Shown in pieces: positions 28,742 through 41,334 of a DNA stretch of 64,000 bases. The DNA comes from Bog-473 sp963743785 (GTDB taxonomy: Bacteria; Actinomycetota; Acidimicrobiia; Acidimicrobiales; RAAP-2). The stretch's first letter is position 1; each line of letters opens with the position of its first letter. The DNA is taken from the NCBI GenBank assembly GCA_963743785.1, contig CAVURD010000002.1, forward strand, positions 1-64,000. The letters run 5' to 3'. The translations under genes and the position numbers were made by a program. The notes under the pieces were generated by a model that saw only the letters and a program-made list of their open reading frames with translations, was not told the origin of the DNA and ran no database searches.

Positions 28742-29149
28742 CGTGTCACCTCCGCGTGACACTCGCCACGACTGCGCGAGGCGGCGATGAATTACCAGTG
28801 TGAGCCTGGACGCGGGCCGCGACATGGGCCAAAGGACCCTTTTCCGGCAATGTAGTTCGTGAATCGGCAAGGTGGTCAATTCGTGAATCGGCGAGGCGGA
28901 CAACTCATGAAACGCAGGGCGGCCGATTCGTGAATGACCGTGAATGAGATAGCCAGGTCGAAGGCAGTGGAAGCCAGGTCGGTCGGCATCGTGGGCCCGT
29001 CAGACCGGTATCGGTGAGTTGAGCCGACTTGGCGTCCCGCAGGGGACAGCCATCCGCGGCGTGCCAAGGCGGGCCCGGTACAATTCGAGCACGCCCTCCG
29101 GCGCAGCTGCCGGGCAGTTCCGCGGCACCGGCCGCAACCGGGCAGTGCG
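28742..29149. other. Intergenic region upstream of the secreted protein and rRNA promoter
   Basis: No supported gene. It holds the ribosome binding site of the minus-strand secreted protein (rc GGAGG near 28749-28753), a 24-bp tandem repeat (see separate entry), and otherwise unremarkable sequence up to the rRNA promoter. Confidence 0.6.
28856..28940. repeat. 24-bp imperfect tandem repeat
   Basis: Units at 28856-28879 and 28880-28903 (both TTCGTGAATCGGC-based), a diverged unit 28904-28926 (CTCATGAAACGC...), and a partial fourth starting at 28927. It lies between divergent transcription units. Confidence 0.75.
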
Positions 29150-29178
29150 TTGACGGTCACGCGCGCAACTGCTACAGT
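29150..29178 (+). promoter_or_regulatory. Probable rRNA operon promoter
   Basis: TTGACG (29150-29155), a 17-bp spacer and TACAGT (29173-29178) form a good sigma-70-like promoter about 355 bp upstream of the 16S gene, a usual distance for rRNA leaders. Confidence 0.65.
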
Positions 29179-29535
29179 GACCATCCCGTCGGAACGGCTT
29201 CCCAAAGGCCCTCCGACTGCCGCAGGAGACTTTCCAGCAGAGCAATCTGTCCGGAACAGTCCTTCGGACACCCGGCACCAACACCGGCAGTAGTGGTGTG
29301 TGCCCGGTCGCTCCTTGAAAACGGAAGAGATGAGAGCCAAAAGCCAGTGCGGGCAATTCACACGTACTTTTGTACGTTTGGGTTGTACGTCAATTAGCAG
29401 TAAGGCAGGCCTCGTCGGATCGAGGGAGCAATCCTTAGTGAAGAGACGGTCTGTTGTTACCTAGGAAGAGTCATACTAGGTGACTCTCTGATTTTTAGAA
29501 GGTTTGTTCTTAGTAAGAATGGATTGACTAGAAGT
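29179..29535 (+). promoter_or_regulatory. rRNA leader with boxA-like antitermination motif
   Basis: Transcribed leader with no coding gene. GCTCCTTGAAAAC at 29310-29322 resembles boxA (TGCTCTTTGAAAA). A related CCCCTTGAGAATTCC sits in the 16S-23S spacer at about 31374-31388. A stem of CCTAGGAAGAGTCA/TGACTCTC-type sequence before the 16S gene could serve RNase III processing. Confidence 0.5.
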
Positions 29536-31413
<1,878 letters not shown>

Positions 31414-31934
31414 CAAGCTACAAAGAGCCAACGGTGAATGCCTTGGCGCCTAAAGCCGAAGAAGGACGTGGGCGACTGCGAAATGCCACGGGGAGCTGTC
31501 TACCTAGCTACGATCCGTGGATATCCGAATGGGGTAACCCAGCACCTGTCATGAGGTGTTACACCCGCCTGAATGTATAGGGCGGGGCGAGGGAACCGGG
31601 TGAATTGAAACATCTAAGTAACCCGAGGAGAGGAAAACAACAGTGACTCCCTGAGTAGCGGCGAGCGAAACGGGAAGAGCCTAAACCGTGCCGGTGTTAA
31701 AGCCTGATGGCGTTGCCGGTATGGGGTTGTGGGATTCGAGAGATGGGGCATCAGACCCGTCATGGAGTTACAAATCCAATGTTTAGTGGAAGCAGTCAGG
31801 AAAGCTTCACCGAAGAGGGTAATAGTCCCGTACACGAAAAGCATTGGACTCCACTTGAACACCCGAGTAGCGCCGGATCCGGGAAAGCCGGCGTGAATCT
31901 GCCAGGACCATCTGGTAAGGCTAAGTACTCTTAG

Positions 31935-31982
<48 letters not shown>

Positions 31983-32172
31983 GGGAGGGGAGTGAAATAG
32001 TACCTGAAACCGTTGGCTTACAAACAGTCAAAGCGTCGTTGCTCCATCGTTGTCATGATCCTTCTTCGGAGGTGAGATTGGCGACACTAGGTGGATAGCA
32101 GCCGTGATGGCGTGCCTTTTGAAGAATGAGCCAGCGAGTTACGGTGTGTGGCGAGGTTAACCAGTGATGGGT

Positions 32173-32209
<37 letters not shown>

Positions 32210-32635
32210 CGCATGCTGTAGACCCGAAGCCGAGTGAGCTTGCCATGGGCAGGCTGAAGCGAAGGTAAGACTTCGTGGAGGGCCGAACCCACCTAGGTTG
32301 AAAACTGGGGGGATGACCTGTGGCAAGGGGTGAAAGGCCAATCAAACTCGGTGATAGCTGGTTCTCCCCGAAATGCATTTAGGTGCAGCGTCAATTGTTC
32401 AGCATCGGAGGTAGAGCACTGGATGGGCTAGGGGGCCTACAAGCTTACTGACCCCAACTAAACTCCGAATGCCGATGCTCAAGAGATTGGCAGTGAGACC
32501 ACGAGGGATGAGCTTCGTTGGTCGAAAGGGAAACAGCCCAGACCGCCGGCTAAGGCCCCAAATTCTTGACTAAGTGGAAAACGATGTGGGAACGCAAAGA
32601 CAGCCAGGAGGTTGGCTCAGAAGCAGCCATCCTTA

Positions 32636-32666
<31 letters not shown>

Positions 32667-33509
32667 GTCCTGCGCGGATAATGTAACGGGGCTCAAGTCA
32701 AGAGCCGAAGCCGCGGATTTCTGTCTTTTGGACAGGAGTGGTAGGGGAGCGTCGATCTCGCAGAGAAGCGGCGGTGTGAACCGTCGTGGAGCGTGGTCGA
32801 GTGCGAATGCTGGTATGAGTAGCGAGAGAGGAGTGAGAAACTCCTCCGCCGTAAGCCCAAGGGTTCCTGGGGAAGGCTAATCCACCCAGGGTAAGTCGGG
32901 AGCTAAGACGAGGCCGAGAGGCGTAGTCGATGCACAACAGGTTGATATTCCTGTACCAGCGTGTCCGCGCCAATTCCAAGCCAGAGGTACTAAGGGGATG
33001 ACCTTCGGGTCGAACCGACCAACTCTGAGGAGGAAAGCGAAGGAGGGACGCAGGAAGATAGGTGAGCCCAGGCGTTGGTTGTCCTGGGGTAAGCGTGTAG
33101 GGAGGGATCTAGGTAAAGCCGGATCCCATCAAATCCTGAGACGCGATGCCGAGCCATTCCAGGCGAAGTCACTGATTCTATGCTGCCTAGAAAAGCTTCT
33201 AGCGAGCTGACACGCTGCCCGTACCCCAAACCGACACAGGTGGGCGGGTAGAGAATACCAAGGCGATCGGGAGAACTGTGGTTAAGGAACTCGGCAAAAT
33301 TCCTCCGTAACTTCGGGAGAAGGAGGGCCCCGACAGGGTGACGGACTTCGCGTCCCGAGCCTGAGGGGGCCGCAGTGAATTGGGGAAAGCGACTGTTTAC
33401 TAAAAACACAGGAGCGTGCGAAGTCGTAAGACGATGTATACGCTCTGACGCCTGCCCGGTGCCGGAAGGTTACGGGGAACGGTTAGTCTTCGGACGAAGC
33501 TGTGAACCT

Positions 33510-33544
<35 letters not shown>

Positions 33545-34339
33545 TAGTTTGACCTGGCTGTTACAAAACCCCGCTATATGCTGGAACATCCGAGGATCCG
33601 GCGGTACTCATTCATGTCACACCCTTTCTTTAGGGTGGGGCTATGGATAGTGATAATCCGTCCGGTGCGGACAATCAGCAGGAAACTGCGAGTCCTTGCA
33701 ACGTGCTCGATCCCAACTGGATTGCTGGGTTTGTGGACGGGGAAGGTTGCTTTTCCGTGTCAGTGCATCGAAATTCGATGATGCATCGACACAGAGGGTG
33801 GCAACTCCTTCCGGTCTTTCACAACTATCAGCACCAGGACTACCGAGAGATCCTCGAAGAGATAGTTCTGATCTTTGGCTGCGGGCAAGTTCGCCCGAAG
33901 GGTCCGAGGAGCAGCGTCTTGACCCTTGCGGTCGGGGGGCTTCAGAACTTGGAATCGGCAATACTGCCGTTCTTCGAGAGGTATCCACTCCGTGTCACGC
34001 GCAACGATCTTCAAGCATTTGCCGACATCGTGCGGTCGATGCGAAGGAAGGAGCACTTGACGGAGTCAGGGTTCGAGCGTCTGGTCCGACTTGCGTATGG
34101 CATGAATGCCAATGGCAAGCAACGTTCCAGGAGCATTGAGCAAGTACTTGCGGGATCCTCAGAGACTGCACGCGGGGCTCTCTGGTCGTAGAGATTCTGT
34201 TCCTACCGGAACAGGGCGATCAGGGACGAAGATACAGTCCGACCCTCATGGCGACATGAGGAGCTAGGCAGAAATGACCTGGCCGCTCGAGTGATGAATG
34301 CTTAACTTGCCGGCATCATTTCGAGTAGTAACAAAAGTG
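33545..34339 (+). mobile_element. Group I intron 1 in 23S rRNA, site L1923, with homing endonuclease
   Basis: 795 nt between ...AACGGT and CCTAAGG. Group I marks: the 5' exon ends in U and the intron ends in G. An internal guide GCTGTTA (33557-33563) pairs with exon TAACGGT (33538-33544), with the expected U-G wobble at the splice site. A P/Q-like core segment lies at 33656-33685 and an S/P7-like AAGATACAGTCC at 34229-34240. The site equals that of the Chlamydomonas eugametos I-CeuI intron. The intron carries a LAGLIDADG endonuclease frame. Confidence 0.88.
33643..34191 (+). CDS. LAGLIDADG homing endonuclease
   Basis: 182 residues. Residues about 26-39 read W-I-A-G-F-V-D-G-E-G-C-F-S-V, a clear single LAGLIDADG motif with the acidic metal ligand, as in homodimeric rRNA-intron endonucleases. 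It is followed by the usual beta-sheet region (W-Q-L-L-P-V-F-H-N-Y-Q) and C-terminal helices. The first 17 or so codons overlap conserved intron core sequence (33656-33685), so the true start may be later. Codon use is less GC3-rich than the neighbouring protein genes, which fits horizontal spread. The frame ends at TAG 34189-34191, before the P7 region. It would cut intron-less 23S genes near L1923. Confidence 0.88.
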   Translation: MDSDNPSGADNQQETASPCNVLDPNWIAGFVDGEGCFSVSVHRNSMMHRHRGWQLLPVFHNYQHQDYREILEEIVLIFGCGQVRPKGPRSSVLTLAVGGLQNLESAILPFFERYPLRVTRNDLQAFADIVRSMRRKEHLTESGFERLVRLAYGMNANGKQRSRSIEQVLAGSSETARGALWS

Positions 34340-34347
34340 CCTAAGGT

Positions 34348-34719
<372 letters not shown>

Positions 34720-34977
34720 CGACTTTCCTACTGTCTCAACCACAGACCCGGCGAAATTGAAGTACGAGTAAAGATGCTCGTTAGCTGCATCAGGACGGAA
34801 AGACCCCGTGGACCTTTACTACAGCTTGATGTTGAGTTTTGGTACAATTTGTGTAGGATAGGTGGGAGACTTTGAAGCATTGGCGCTAGCCAGTGTGGAG
34901 TCAACCTTGAAATACCACCCTTTTTGTGCCGGGACTCTAACCTCGGTCCGTGATCCGGATCAGGAACAGCGTCAGGT

Positions 34978-35009
<32 letters not shown>

Positions 35010-35228
35010 GTGTAACGGAGGCGCCCAAAGGTTCCCTCAGGCTGGTTGGCAATCAGCTGTCGAGTGCAATGGCAAAAGGGAGCTTGACTGCGAGACCTAC
35101 AAGTCGAGCAGGTGCGAAAGCAGGGCATAGTGATCCAGCGGTTGCTTATGGAAGCGCCGTTGCTCAACGGATAAAAGGTACCCCGGGGATAACAGGCTCA
35201 TCTTCCCCAAGAGTCCATATCGACGGGA

Positions 35229-35274
<46 letters not shown>

Positions 35275-35275
35275 C

Positions 35276-35311
<36 letters not shown>

Positions 35312-35334
35312 TACGCGAGCTGGGTTTAGAACGT

Positions 35335-35715
35335 AGATCACACTGCGTCCCTAGGAAGTAATTCCTAGGTGTTTACTGGCTCATATCGGTGAAACCCTGA
35401 ATGTCACAACCGAACGTTATGTTCAGGGCAATACCGAGGGAAGGCCAACACAAGGAGTGCTTCTTCGGAAGTTGAAGCATTTGCAACCCTAAACTATTCG
35501 AAAACGAAGCGGATATCCGCCGTAGATGTTGAGCGACATCTGCGTAGCACGGGCGTGTTGTGCCCCTGTAACGACTTCTTCGCCAGCAACAGCGAAGAGA
35601 TGGCTTCTTCAGGTTGATTCTTGACCCGTGGACCCCCACGGAAGCCATGACACGCCAGCCCCTAGAAATAGGGTGGAGGTATAGTCTATGCCCGTAGTAA
35701 TACGGGAATTACATG
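35335..35715 (+). mobile_element. Group I intron 3 in 23S rRNA, site L2593, no ORF
   Basis: 381 nt between TTTAGAACGT and CGTGAGACAG. The 5' exon ends in U and the intron ends in G. GCGT (35345-35348) pairs with exon ACGT (35331-35334), with U-G at the splice site. A P7/S-like GGTATAGTCTATGCC lies at 35679-35693. The site is that of the Chlamydomonas reinhardtii I-CreI intron. Sequence outside the core does not resemble introns 1 and 2. No plausible protein frame is present. Confidence 0.8.
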
Positions 35716-36125
35716 CGTGAGACAGTTCGGTCCCTATCCGATGCAGCCGTAGGAGATTTGAGAAAGGCTGTCCCTAGTACGAGAGGACCGGGACGGACGT
35801 AGCTCTCGTGTGCCAGTTGTCCTGCCAAGGGCACGGCTGGTTTGCGACCTACGGGTGGGATAAGCGCTGAAAGCATCTAAGTGCGAAGCCCGTTTCGAGA
35901 TGAAATCTCCCACAGGGTTAACCTGGTAAGGCCCGTGGCTAGACGACCACGTTGATAGGCCGGAGGTGTAAGTGCGGCAACGCATTCAGCCGACCGGTAC
36001 TAATCGGCCGAGGGCTTGGAGACTTGCTCGTGCTCGCTTTGGAACGCTCAGGGGTTGCGGTAACGCGACTCCCTGGCCTGGTCTGCCGTGCTTCAGTGCG
36101 CCGCAGACCAGGTCCGAGCGCACGG

Positions 36126-36243
36126 TTTCCGGTGGCCATGGCGGCGGGGAAACACCCGTTCCCATTCCGAACACGGCAGTTAAGCCCGCCCGCGCCGATG
36201 GTACTTGGGGGGAGGCCCCCTGGGAGAGTAGGTCGCCGCCGGG
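36126..36243 (+). rRNA. 5S ribosomal RNA
   Basis: About 118 nt. It has the 5S hallmarks GGTGGCCATGGCGGCGGGG, CACCCGTTCCCATTCCGAAC, CGGCAGTTAAGCCCGCC and a closing GGTCGCCGCCGGGA that pairs with the 5' end. It lies about 100 bp after the 23S end; no tRNA lies between or after. Confidence 0.95.
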
Positions 36244-36256
36244 ATTTCTAATGATG

Positions 36257-36289
36257 AAATCCCCCTCGAGTTCGCTCGGGGGGGATTTT
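36257..36289 (+). terminator. Rho-independent terminator of the rRNA operon
   Basis: AAATCCCCC-TCGAG-TTCG-CTCG-GGGGGGATTTT forms a stem of about 13 bp with a tight loop, ending in TTTT, 14 bp after the 5S gene. A short repeat of its right arm (GGGGATTTTGTCGTTTA) follows. Confidence 0.85.
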
Positions 36290-36322
36290 GTCGTTTAGGG
36301 GATTTTGTCGTTTATAAGGCGG

Positions 36323-36865
36323 TTAGGACGGATTCGCTGATTCGGACTGCGGTGTCTCGGACTCGGATTGAACCTCGGAGTCGGCCCCGGAAGGAGCCGG
36401 CGGGGTGGTCATGGCGGCGCCCGCTACTGCGGCCTCGTCAGCACCACTTTCGTCGGCAGCAGCCCCTTCAGCTGCAGCAGGAGCCGGAGACTCAGCAAGA
36501 GTGGCGGCGACGACGGCCCCCTCACGGGCCACCCGGGCATCCCGGGCCCGCAGGGTGGGCAGGATCATGGCGCCGATCCCGATCAGAATCGCCCCGACAA
36601 TCAGGATCAGGTAGCTGATGGTCAAGAACCCGTGTGCATGCCCGCAGAACGAACCACTAGCCGGAGCGCCGGCGACTTGCCCCCCGTTGAGGATGTTCGG
36701 ATTGGTCGCGGCGTTACAGCTCGAGTCGCCGGCCACAAACGCGATGGTGGCGATGATCCCGACGACGAAGAGGCCGATCCCGAAGAGCACGAGGATCCGG
36801 GGAAGATGAAGTCGCAACTGGCGAACCATCTCCTCTCGGCGTGGATCACGGGGCATGCCAGACAT
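36323..36865 (-). CDS. Small two-helix membrane protein
   Basis: About 180 residues. A basic N-terminus (R-R-E-E-M-V-R-Q-L-R-L-H-L-P-R) leads into TM1 (I-L-V-L-F-G-I-G-L-F-V-V-G-I-I-A-T). An extracytoplasmic loop carries two Cys (S-S-C-N-A ... S-F-C-G-H-A-H-G), then TM2 (I-S-Y-L-I-L-I-V-G-A-I-L-I-G-I-G), then a cytoplasmic Ala/Ser/Glu-rich tail. Starts are possible at 36895, 36865 or 36856; M-S-G-M-P-R-D (36865) is chosen without strong evidence. Function unknown. Confidence 0.6.
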   Translation of the reverse strand: MSGMPRDPRREEMVRQLRLHLPRILVLFGIGLFVVGIIATIAFVAGDSSCNAATNPNILNGGQVAGAPASGSFCGHAHGFLTISYLILIVGAILIGIGAMILPTLRARDARVAREGAVVAATLAESPAPAAAEGAAADESGADEAAVAGAAMTTPPAPSGADSEVQSESETPQSESANPS

Positions 36866-37024
36866 ACTGCCGCTTATGCCGCGAGCTGGACACATTCAGG
36901 CATGACGGGACGCTTGAGCCTGGATGAACAGTCTTGGTGGGGGATAGGTTCGGGCATCAATGCAGGAGGTTAGAAGCTCGGTGAACGAGACCCTTCCGGA
37001 CACACGCACGCCTATGCTCTGCCC

Positions 37025-38749
37025 ATGCCTGCTGATTCTTCTCGGCCTGATCGTCGCGCCCCGTCGGTGCGATCGAAGACCAGTGGTGGTGCGGGAAAGG
37101 CCAGGGCAGGGGCACCAAAGGGTCGACCTGGAGGTGGAGGTGCGGCGCGTGGCCGGTCAGGAGGCCGCGGTGCCGGCTCATCCGGGCGCTCGGGCGCGCC
37201 GACGGGTCGATCCAGTCGCAGCGACAGCAGCGGTACTCGTCGTCCCTCTCGCGCCGGGGCATCGAGGCGTGACGAAGAAGAAGAGCTGAAGTCCGGCACT
37301 CGACCTCGACGATCGAGCACGGGTACCCGTAATCCTCGCGGGTCGACCGGCAGCAGGACCGGCTCCGGGGGCTCCGGGGATCGGACGGGAACGGGGCGCC
37401 GAGCACGCTCCTCATCAGGTTCTGGCCGGCCGCCCAGGCGCGAAGGGGCCTCTTACTCCTCGGACCGTCCCTCTCGTACTGCTGGTCGCGGGCGGGCCGG
37501 CAGCACCGCTCGACCCGCCCGGCCAGAGGCCGCCGGCCATGACAGCGGGGCCGGTCGTGGTGGCCGCCCGCCCTACCGCGCCAATCGGGACGGCGCTGGG
37601 TCGAGTGCCCGGGGCGCGTCGTCGTCCCGCTCCTCCAGCGCCGCGCCACGTCGCCCAGGCGCATCGCCCGGGGGGCGAGCCCCCACCCCGAACGCCGGTC
37701 CGAAGTCCCGCCAACCCTTCTACCGTCCCTACGACGACGATCCGCTGCCCGAAGGGGCCAAGAAATGGGGCAACGTCGCCCGGCGGGGCGCCCGCGAGGT
37801 CACAGCGCGCAATGACGACGGCGAACAGCAGACGGCTCGATTCTCCGACGACCAGGAACGGCGCCGGACGGCCCGACCCCCCCGCCCGGAGCCTTGGGTC
37901 AGGGTCGACGGCTCACCCGACGAGTGGGAGGACACGCCACCCCGCGGGCGCGGCCGGAGCGGCGCCAAGGCGGCGCCCGGCGCTGGTCGGAGCCCAACCG
38001 CCAGGTTGAGCGCCAGTACGACCGCCGTCTCCACCCGGTCCTCGCGCAAGGCGCTACCGCCCGAGATCGCGGCGGAGATCCGCAATGCCGCCAACGTGGC
38101 GACCGCCCTCCACCGGGAGCGCCTGGTCGAGAAGGCGGAATCGGCCTATGGAGCCTTTGAGCGCGGTCGCTACCAAGATTCGTCGCGAGCCATCAAAGCG
38201 GTCGCCGAGGAGTGCCCGAACGTGGCGGCGGTGCGCGAGCTGGCCGGGCTGGCCGCGTACCGAGCCGGGAAGTGGCGGGAGGCCGTGCGCCACCTGCAGG
38301 CCCATGCGGCGCTGTCGGATTCATCGGAGCACCTTCCGGTGCTGATGGACTGCCAGCGGGCCCTGGGCAAGCCGAGGAAGGTGGCCGACCTGTGGACCCA
38401 GCTCCGCCAGAGCTCCCCGGAGCCCGACGTCCTGGCCGAGGGCCGGATCGTGGCGGCCGCGTCATTGGCCGACAGTGGCGATCTACAGGGAGCGATCTCC
38501 ATGCTGGCCACCGCCGGGGCTTCGAAGGCGCTGCGCAACCCCTCGAATCGTCATGTGCGCCAGTGGTACCTCCTGGGTGACCTGTACGAACGGGCCGGTG
38601 ACGTGCCCCGGGCCCGTGAGATGTTCGAGCGGGTGCTCAAGGTCGACCGCGAGGCCTACGACGTGGTCGACCGCCTGGCCGGCCTGGGAGCGGAGCACAC
38701 GCCCCGGAGCCGTCCCCGCCCGAAGCCCAAGGCCGTCCAAGCCCATTAG
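37025..38749 (+). CDS. Basic low-complexity protein with C-terminal TPR region
   Basis: 574 residues. The first 320 are Arg/Gly/Ser/Pro-rich and disordered-looking, with many R-S-G and G-R-G motifs that suggest nucleic-acid contact. Residues about 345-555 are helical with TPR-like spacing (A-E-S-A-Y-G-A-F-E-R-G-R-Y-Q, L-A-G-L-A-A-Y-R-A-G-K-W-R-E-A, W-Y-L-L-G-D-L-Y-E-R-A-G-D-V-P-R-A-R-E-M-F). TATGCT lies exactly 6 nt before the ATG with no ribosome binding site, suggesting a leaderless mRNA. A scaffold or RNA-linked role is conjecture. Confidence 0.75.
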   Translation: MPADSSRPDRRAPSVRSKTSGGAGKARAGAPKGRPGGGGAARGRSGGRGAGSSGRSGAPTGRSSRSDSSGTRRPSRAGASRRDEEEELKSGTRPRRSSTGTRNPRGSTGSRTGSGGSGDRTGTGRRARSSSGSGRPPRREGASYSSDRPSRTAGRGRAGSTARPARPEAAGHDSGAGRGGRPPYRANRDGAGSSARGASSSRSSSAAPRRPGASPGGRAPTPNAGPKSRQPFYRPYDDDPLPEGAKKWGNVARRGAREVTARNDDGEQQTARFSDDQERRRTARPPRPEPWVRVDGSPDEWEDTPPRGRGRSGAKAAPGAGRSPTARLSASTTAVSTRSSRKALPPEIAAEIRNAANVATALHRERLVEKAESAYGAFERGRYQDSSRAIKAVAEECPNVAAVRELAGLAAYRAGKWREAVRHLQAHAALSDSSEHLPVLMDCQRALGKPRKVADLWTQLRQSSPEPDVLAEGRIVAAASLADSGDLQGAISMLATAGASKALRNPSNRHVRQWYLLGDLYERAGDVPRAREMFERVLKVDREAYDVVDRLAGLGAEHTPRSRPRPKPKAVQAH

Positions 38750-38822
38750 CCCGATAGCCCCCCGATTCGCTGCGCTCGGCCTACGCACCGTCACGTCCCC
38801 AGTTCCCTCGACCGAGCGAGCG

Positions 38823-40013
38823 CTACGAGGCCGGCCCTATCACGGTCACGAGGGTCCCTATCGGGGTGAGGGGCCAGAGCATCTGGGCATCGGCGATGGT
38901 CATCTCGACGCAGCCGTTGCTCTGGGGTGAGCCGTAGGTGGCCCGCACGAAGCCGTGCAGGGCATCGCCGCCGTTGAAGTAGCTGGCCCAGGGGACGGCG
39001 GGGTCGTCGTAGGTGGACCCGTCCGGGTTGGTGCCCGTCATCCTCGATGACGGCACGTGCTCGAAGACCGGATAGGTCCCATCGACCGTGTCAGCACCCG
39101 GAGCGCCGGTGTTGACCGGGATGTTGGAGTACTGGGCCGCGCCGTTGTTGTAGAGCGTCAGGGTTTCCGGCAGGTTCTTCGAGACCAGCACGTAGGTGTA
39201 GGGGGTGGGATCAACCTTCTGCGCGGCCACGTCATTCAACAGGGTGGTCCACACCGCCGGTCCGGCCAACCCGTCCACCGTCAGTCCGTTCTGGTTCTCG
39301 AACGACTCCACGGCCGCCCTGGTGATGATGTCCTCGCTGCCCGGCGCCCAGGTTGAGGACGAGTCGAGGGGGAGGGTGGGCCAGCGCCAGGCGAAGGAAC
39401 CGGCTTGGGGTTGGGTCATGTCCTTTGCCGCCGGCGCGGGCCCGGTTGGGGTGAAGGAGAGGGGCATGTAGTTGAGTCCAGCCAGGAGCTCCTGGAGCCG
39501 CTGGGTGCTGCCGTCAGCCACCTTGAAGGCAATCGACATGGGCTTCGACAACGCGCTCCCGTTGCGACCGCGGAGGCCGCCGGTCCCGCTCGGTACGGTC
39601 AGAACCTCGTTGGTCAAGGGGATCAGCGGGGCGGTCAAGTTGTATTGGAGGGTGTCCGGGGTGGGCGCGGCCCAGGTGCCCGAGACGGGCGGGGCCAGGG
39701 TGGGCAGCGTCGCGCCGAGGGCGATCGGCTTGGAGAACTTCACGGTGATGGGGGCGTTCGAGGCCACGTTGGTCGCACCTGCGGCCGGCGTGGATGCGGT
39801 CACCACCAGCGGTGCGACATCGCGTGCGGGCTTGGTCGTGAGAGTGCCCGACGTCGAGTTCGATTGTTTCGATGGCGAGGTGGGCGCGGTCTTCTTGCCG
39901 AATGTGTACGCCACACCGCCTACGACCGCCACCAGGACCACCACGCCGATCACGGCCAGAGCGATGCGACGCCCCCGATGTACGGGCTTGCCCCTGGCTT
40001 CTAGTACCTGCAT
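38823..40013 (-). CDS. L,D-transpeptidase, membrane-anchored
   Basis: About 396 residues from the ATG at 40013 (GAGAAGAG upstream); an alternative TTG at 40070 would add a His-rich leader. Order: a basic start, one TM helix (A-L-A-V-I-G-V-V-V-L-V-A-V-V-G-G), a Big_5-type Ig-like domain (about 60-160), a peptidoglycan-binding-like domain (A-A-V-E-S-F-E-N-Q-N-G-L-T-V-D-G), and the YkuD catalytic domain with H-G-F-V-R-A-T-Y-G-S-P-Q-S-N-G-C-V-E-M, holding the His, Ser and nucleophile Cys. Expected to form 3-3 crosslinks in the cell wall, as in other Actinobacteria. Confidence 0.9.
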   Translation of the reverse strand: MQVLEARGKPVHRGRRIALAVIGVVVLVAVVGGVAYTFGKKTAPTSPSKQSNSTSGTLTTKPARDVAPLVVTASTPAAGATNVASNAPITVKFSKPIALGATLPTLAPPVSGTWAAPTPDTLQYNLTAPLIPLTNEVLTVPSGTGGLRGRNGSALSKPMSIAFKVADGSTQRLQELLAGLNYMPLSFTPTGPAPAAKDMTQPQAGSFAWRWPTLPLDSSSTWAPGSEDIITRAAVESFENQNGLTVDGLAGPAVWTTLLNDVAAQKVDPTPYTYVLVSKNLPETLTLYNNGAAQYSNIPVNTGAPGADTVDGTYPVFEHVPSSRMTGTNPDGSTYDDPAVPWASYFNGGDALHGFVRATYGSPQSNGCVEMTIADAQMLWPLTPIGTLVTVIGPAS

Positions 40014-40278
40014 GCTGTCGCTCTTCTCATTGTGATGCGACCCATTGTGGTGCGATTCATGGTGCTGCAACGCGGACCCGGGTCACGCCGGATAGACCGG
40101 TGGCCCTATCGGGCGGTCCCCCTCAACAAATGTCCCAATTCCTCGGATTTCACTGTAGGCAGTGGAGGCGTGGCCCGGGCCGCGACCCGCAACCTGGGGC
40201 GCATCTGCGCTCACCCCTGGCGCATCGCCGCGAGGCCTGGCTCGGAAGCGGCTGCGGCGGCTCCGTTAGGCTGGAAGC

Positions 40279-41334
40279 ATGAGCCCCAATCTCCATGACC
40301 TGCTAGGCGACGAGGCAGATTCCCTGCTCGGGCACAGTGCCAAGGCGTTTCCCTCCGAGGGCCTCGTCCTGCCGGGACCCGACTACATCAGCCGCGTCTT
40401 CAGTGACAGCGACCGTTCGCCGAGCGTGCTGCGGAACATGGGCACGTTGTACAACCACGGTCGCCTGGGGGGAACGGGGTATCTGTCCATTCTGCCGGTT
40501 GATCAGGGCATCGAGCACTCGGGTGCGGCCAGCTTCGCCAAGAATCCCGCCTACTTCGATCCGGCCAACCTGCTGGAACTGGCGCTGGCGGGCGAGTGCA
40601 ATGCCGTGGCCACGACCTTGGGCACGCTCGGCATGGTGTCGCGCCGCTACGTGCATCGGATCCCGTTCATCGTCAAGCTCAACCACAACCAATTCCTACA
40701 CTTCCCCAACACGTACAGCCAGATCATGTTCGCCTCGGTGCGTCAGGCGGCCGACCTAGGGGCGGTCGGCGTGGGCGCCACCATCTACTTCGGCTCCGAC
40801 GACGCCGACCGTGAACTGCAGGAAGTGTCGGCCGCCTTCGCCGAGGCGCACCGGTTGGGCCTGTTCACCGTGCTGTGGTGCTACATGCGGAACTCGGCCT
40901 TCCAGAAGGACGGGGTGAACTACGAGGTGTCGGCCGACCTGACCGGCCAGGCCAACCACCTGGGCGTCACGATTGAGGCCGACATCATCAAGCAGAAGCA
41001 ACCCGAGAACAACGGCGGGTACAACGTCATCGGTTTCGGCCGGACCGACCCGTTGGTCTACGACGAGCTCACCACCGATCACCCCATCGATCTCACCCGC
41101 TGGCAGGTCGTCAACTGCTACGCCGGTCGGATCAGCCTCATCAACTCCGGCGGCGACTCCAAGGGCGATAGCGACCTGGCCCAGGCCGTGCGCACCGCAG
41201 TGATCAACAAGCGGGCCGGGGGCACCGGGCTCATCGTCGGGCGCAAGGCCTTCCAACGGCCGATGGACGAGGGTGCCGCCCTGATCCGCACCGTCCAAGA
41301 CGTCTATCTGAACCCCGAAGTCACCATCGCCTGA
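40279..41334 (+). CDS. Class I fructose-bisphosphate aldolase (DhnA/FbaB type)
   Basis: 351 residues similar to the archaeal-type/FbaB class I aldolases: S-I-L-P-V-D-Q-G-I-E-H-S near residue 74, V-A-T-T-L-G-T-L-G, I-V-K-L-N-H-N-Q, and the late G-L-I-V-G-R-K-A-F-Q-R-P phosphate-binding stretch. It would split fructose 1,6-bisphosphate by Schiff base. TAGGCT lies exactly 6 nt before the ATG, so the mRNA is probably leaderless. No other glycolytic gene is adjacent. Confidence 0.85.
   Translation: MSPNLHDLLGDEADSLLGHSAKAFPSEGLVLPGPDYISRVFSDSDRSPSVLRNMGTLYNHGRLGGTGYLSILPVDQGIEHSGAASFAKNPAYFDPANLLELALAGECNAVATTLGTLGMVSRRYVHRIPFIVKLNHNQFLHFPNTYSQIMFASVRQAADLGAVGVGATIYFGSDDADRELQEVSAAFAEAHRLGLFTVLWCYMRNSAFQKDGVNYEVSADLTGQANHLGVTIEADIIKQKQPENNGGYNVIGFGRTDPLVYDELTTDHPIDLTRWQVVNCYAGRISLINSGGDSKGDSDLAQAVRTAVINKRAGGTGLIVGRKAFQRPMDEGAALIRTVQDVYLNPEVTIA

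Noticed and set aside
35373..35648. Minus-strand frame in intron 3 as a possible endonuclease
   Set aside because: No LAGLIDADG, GIY-YIG or HNH motif, and it is antisense to the intron RNA.
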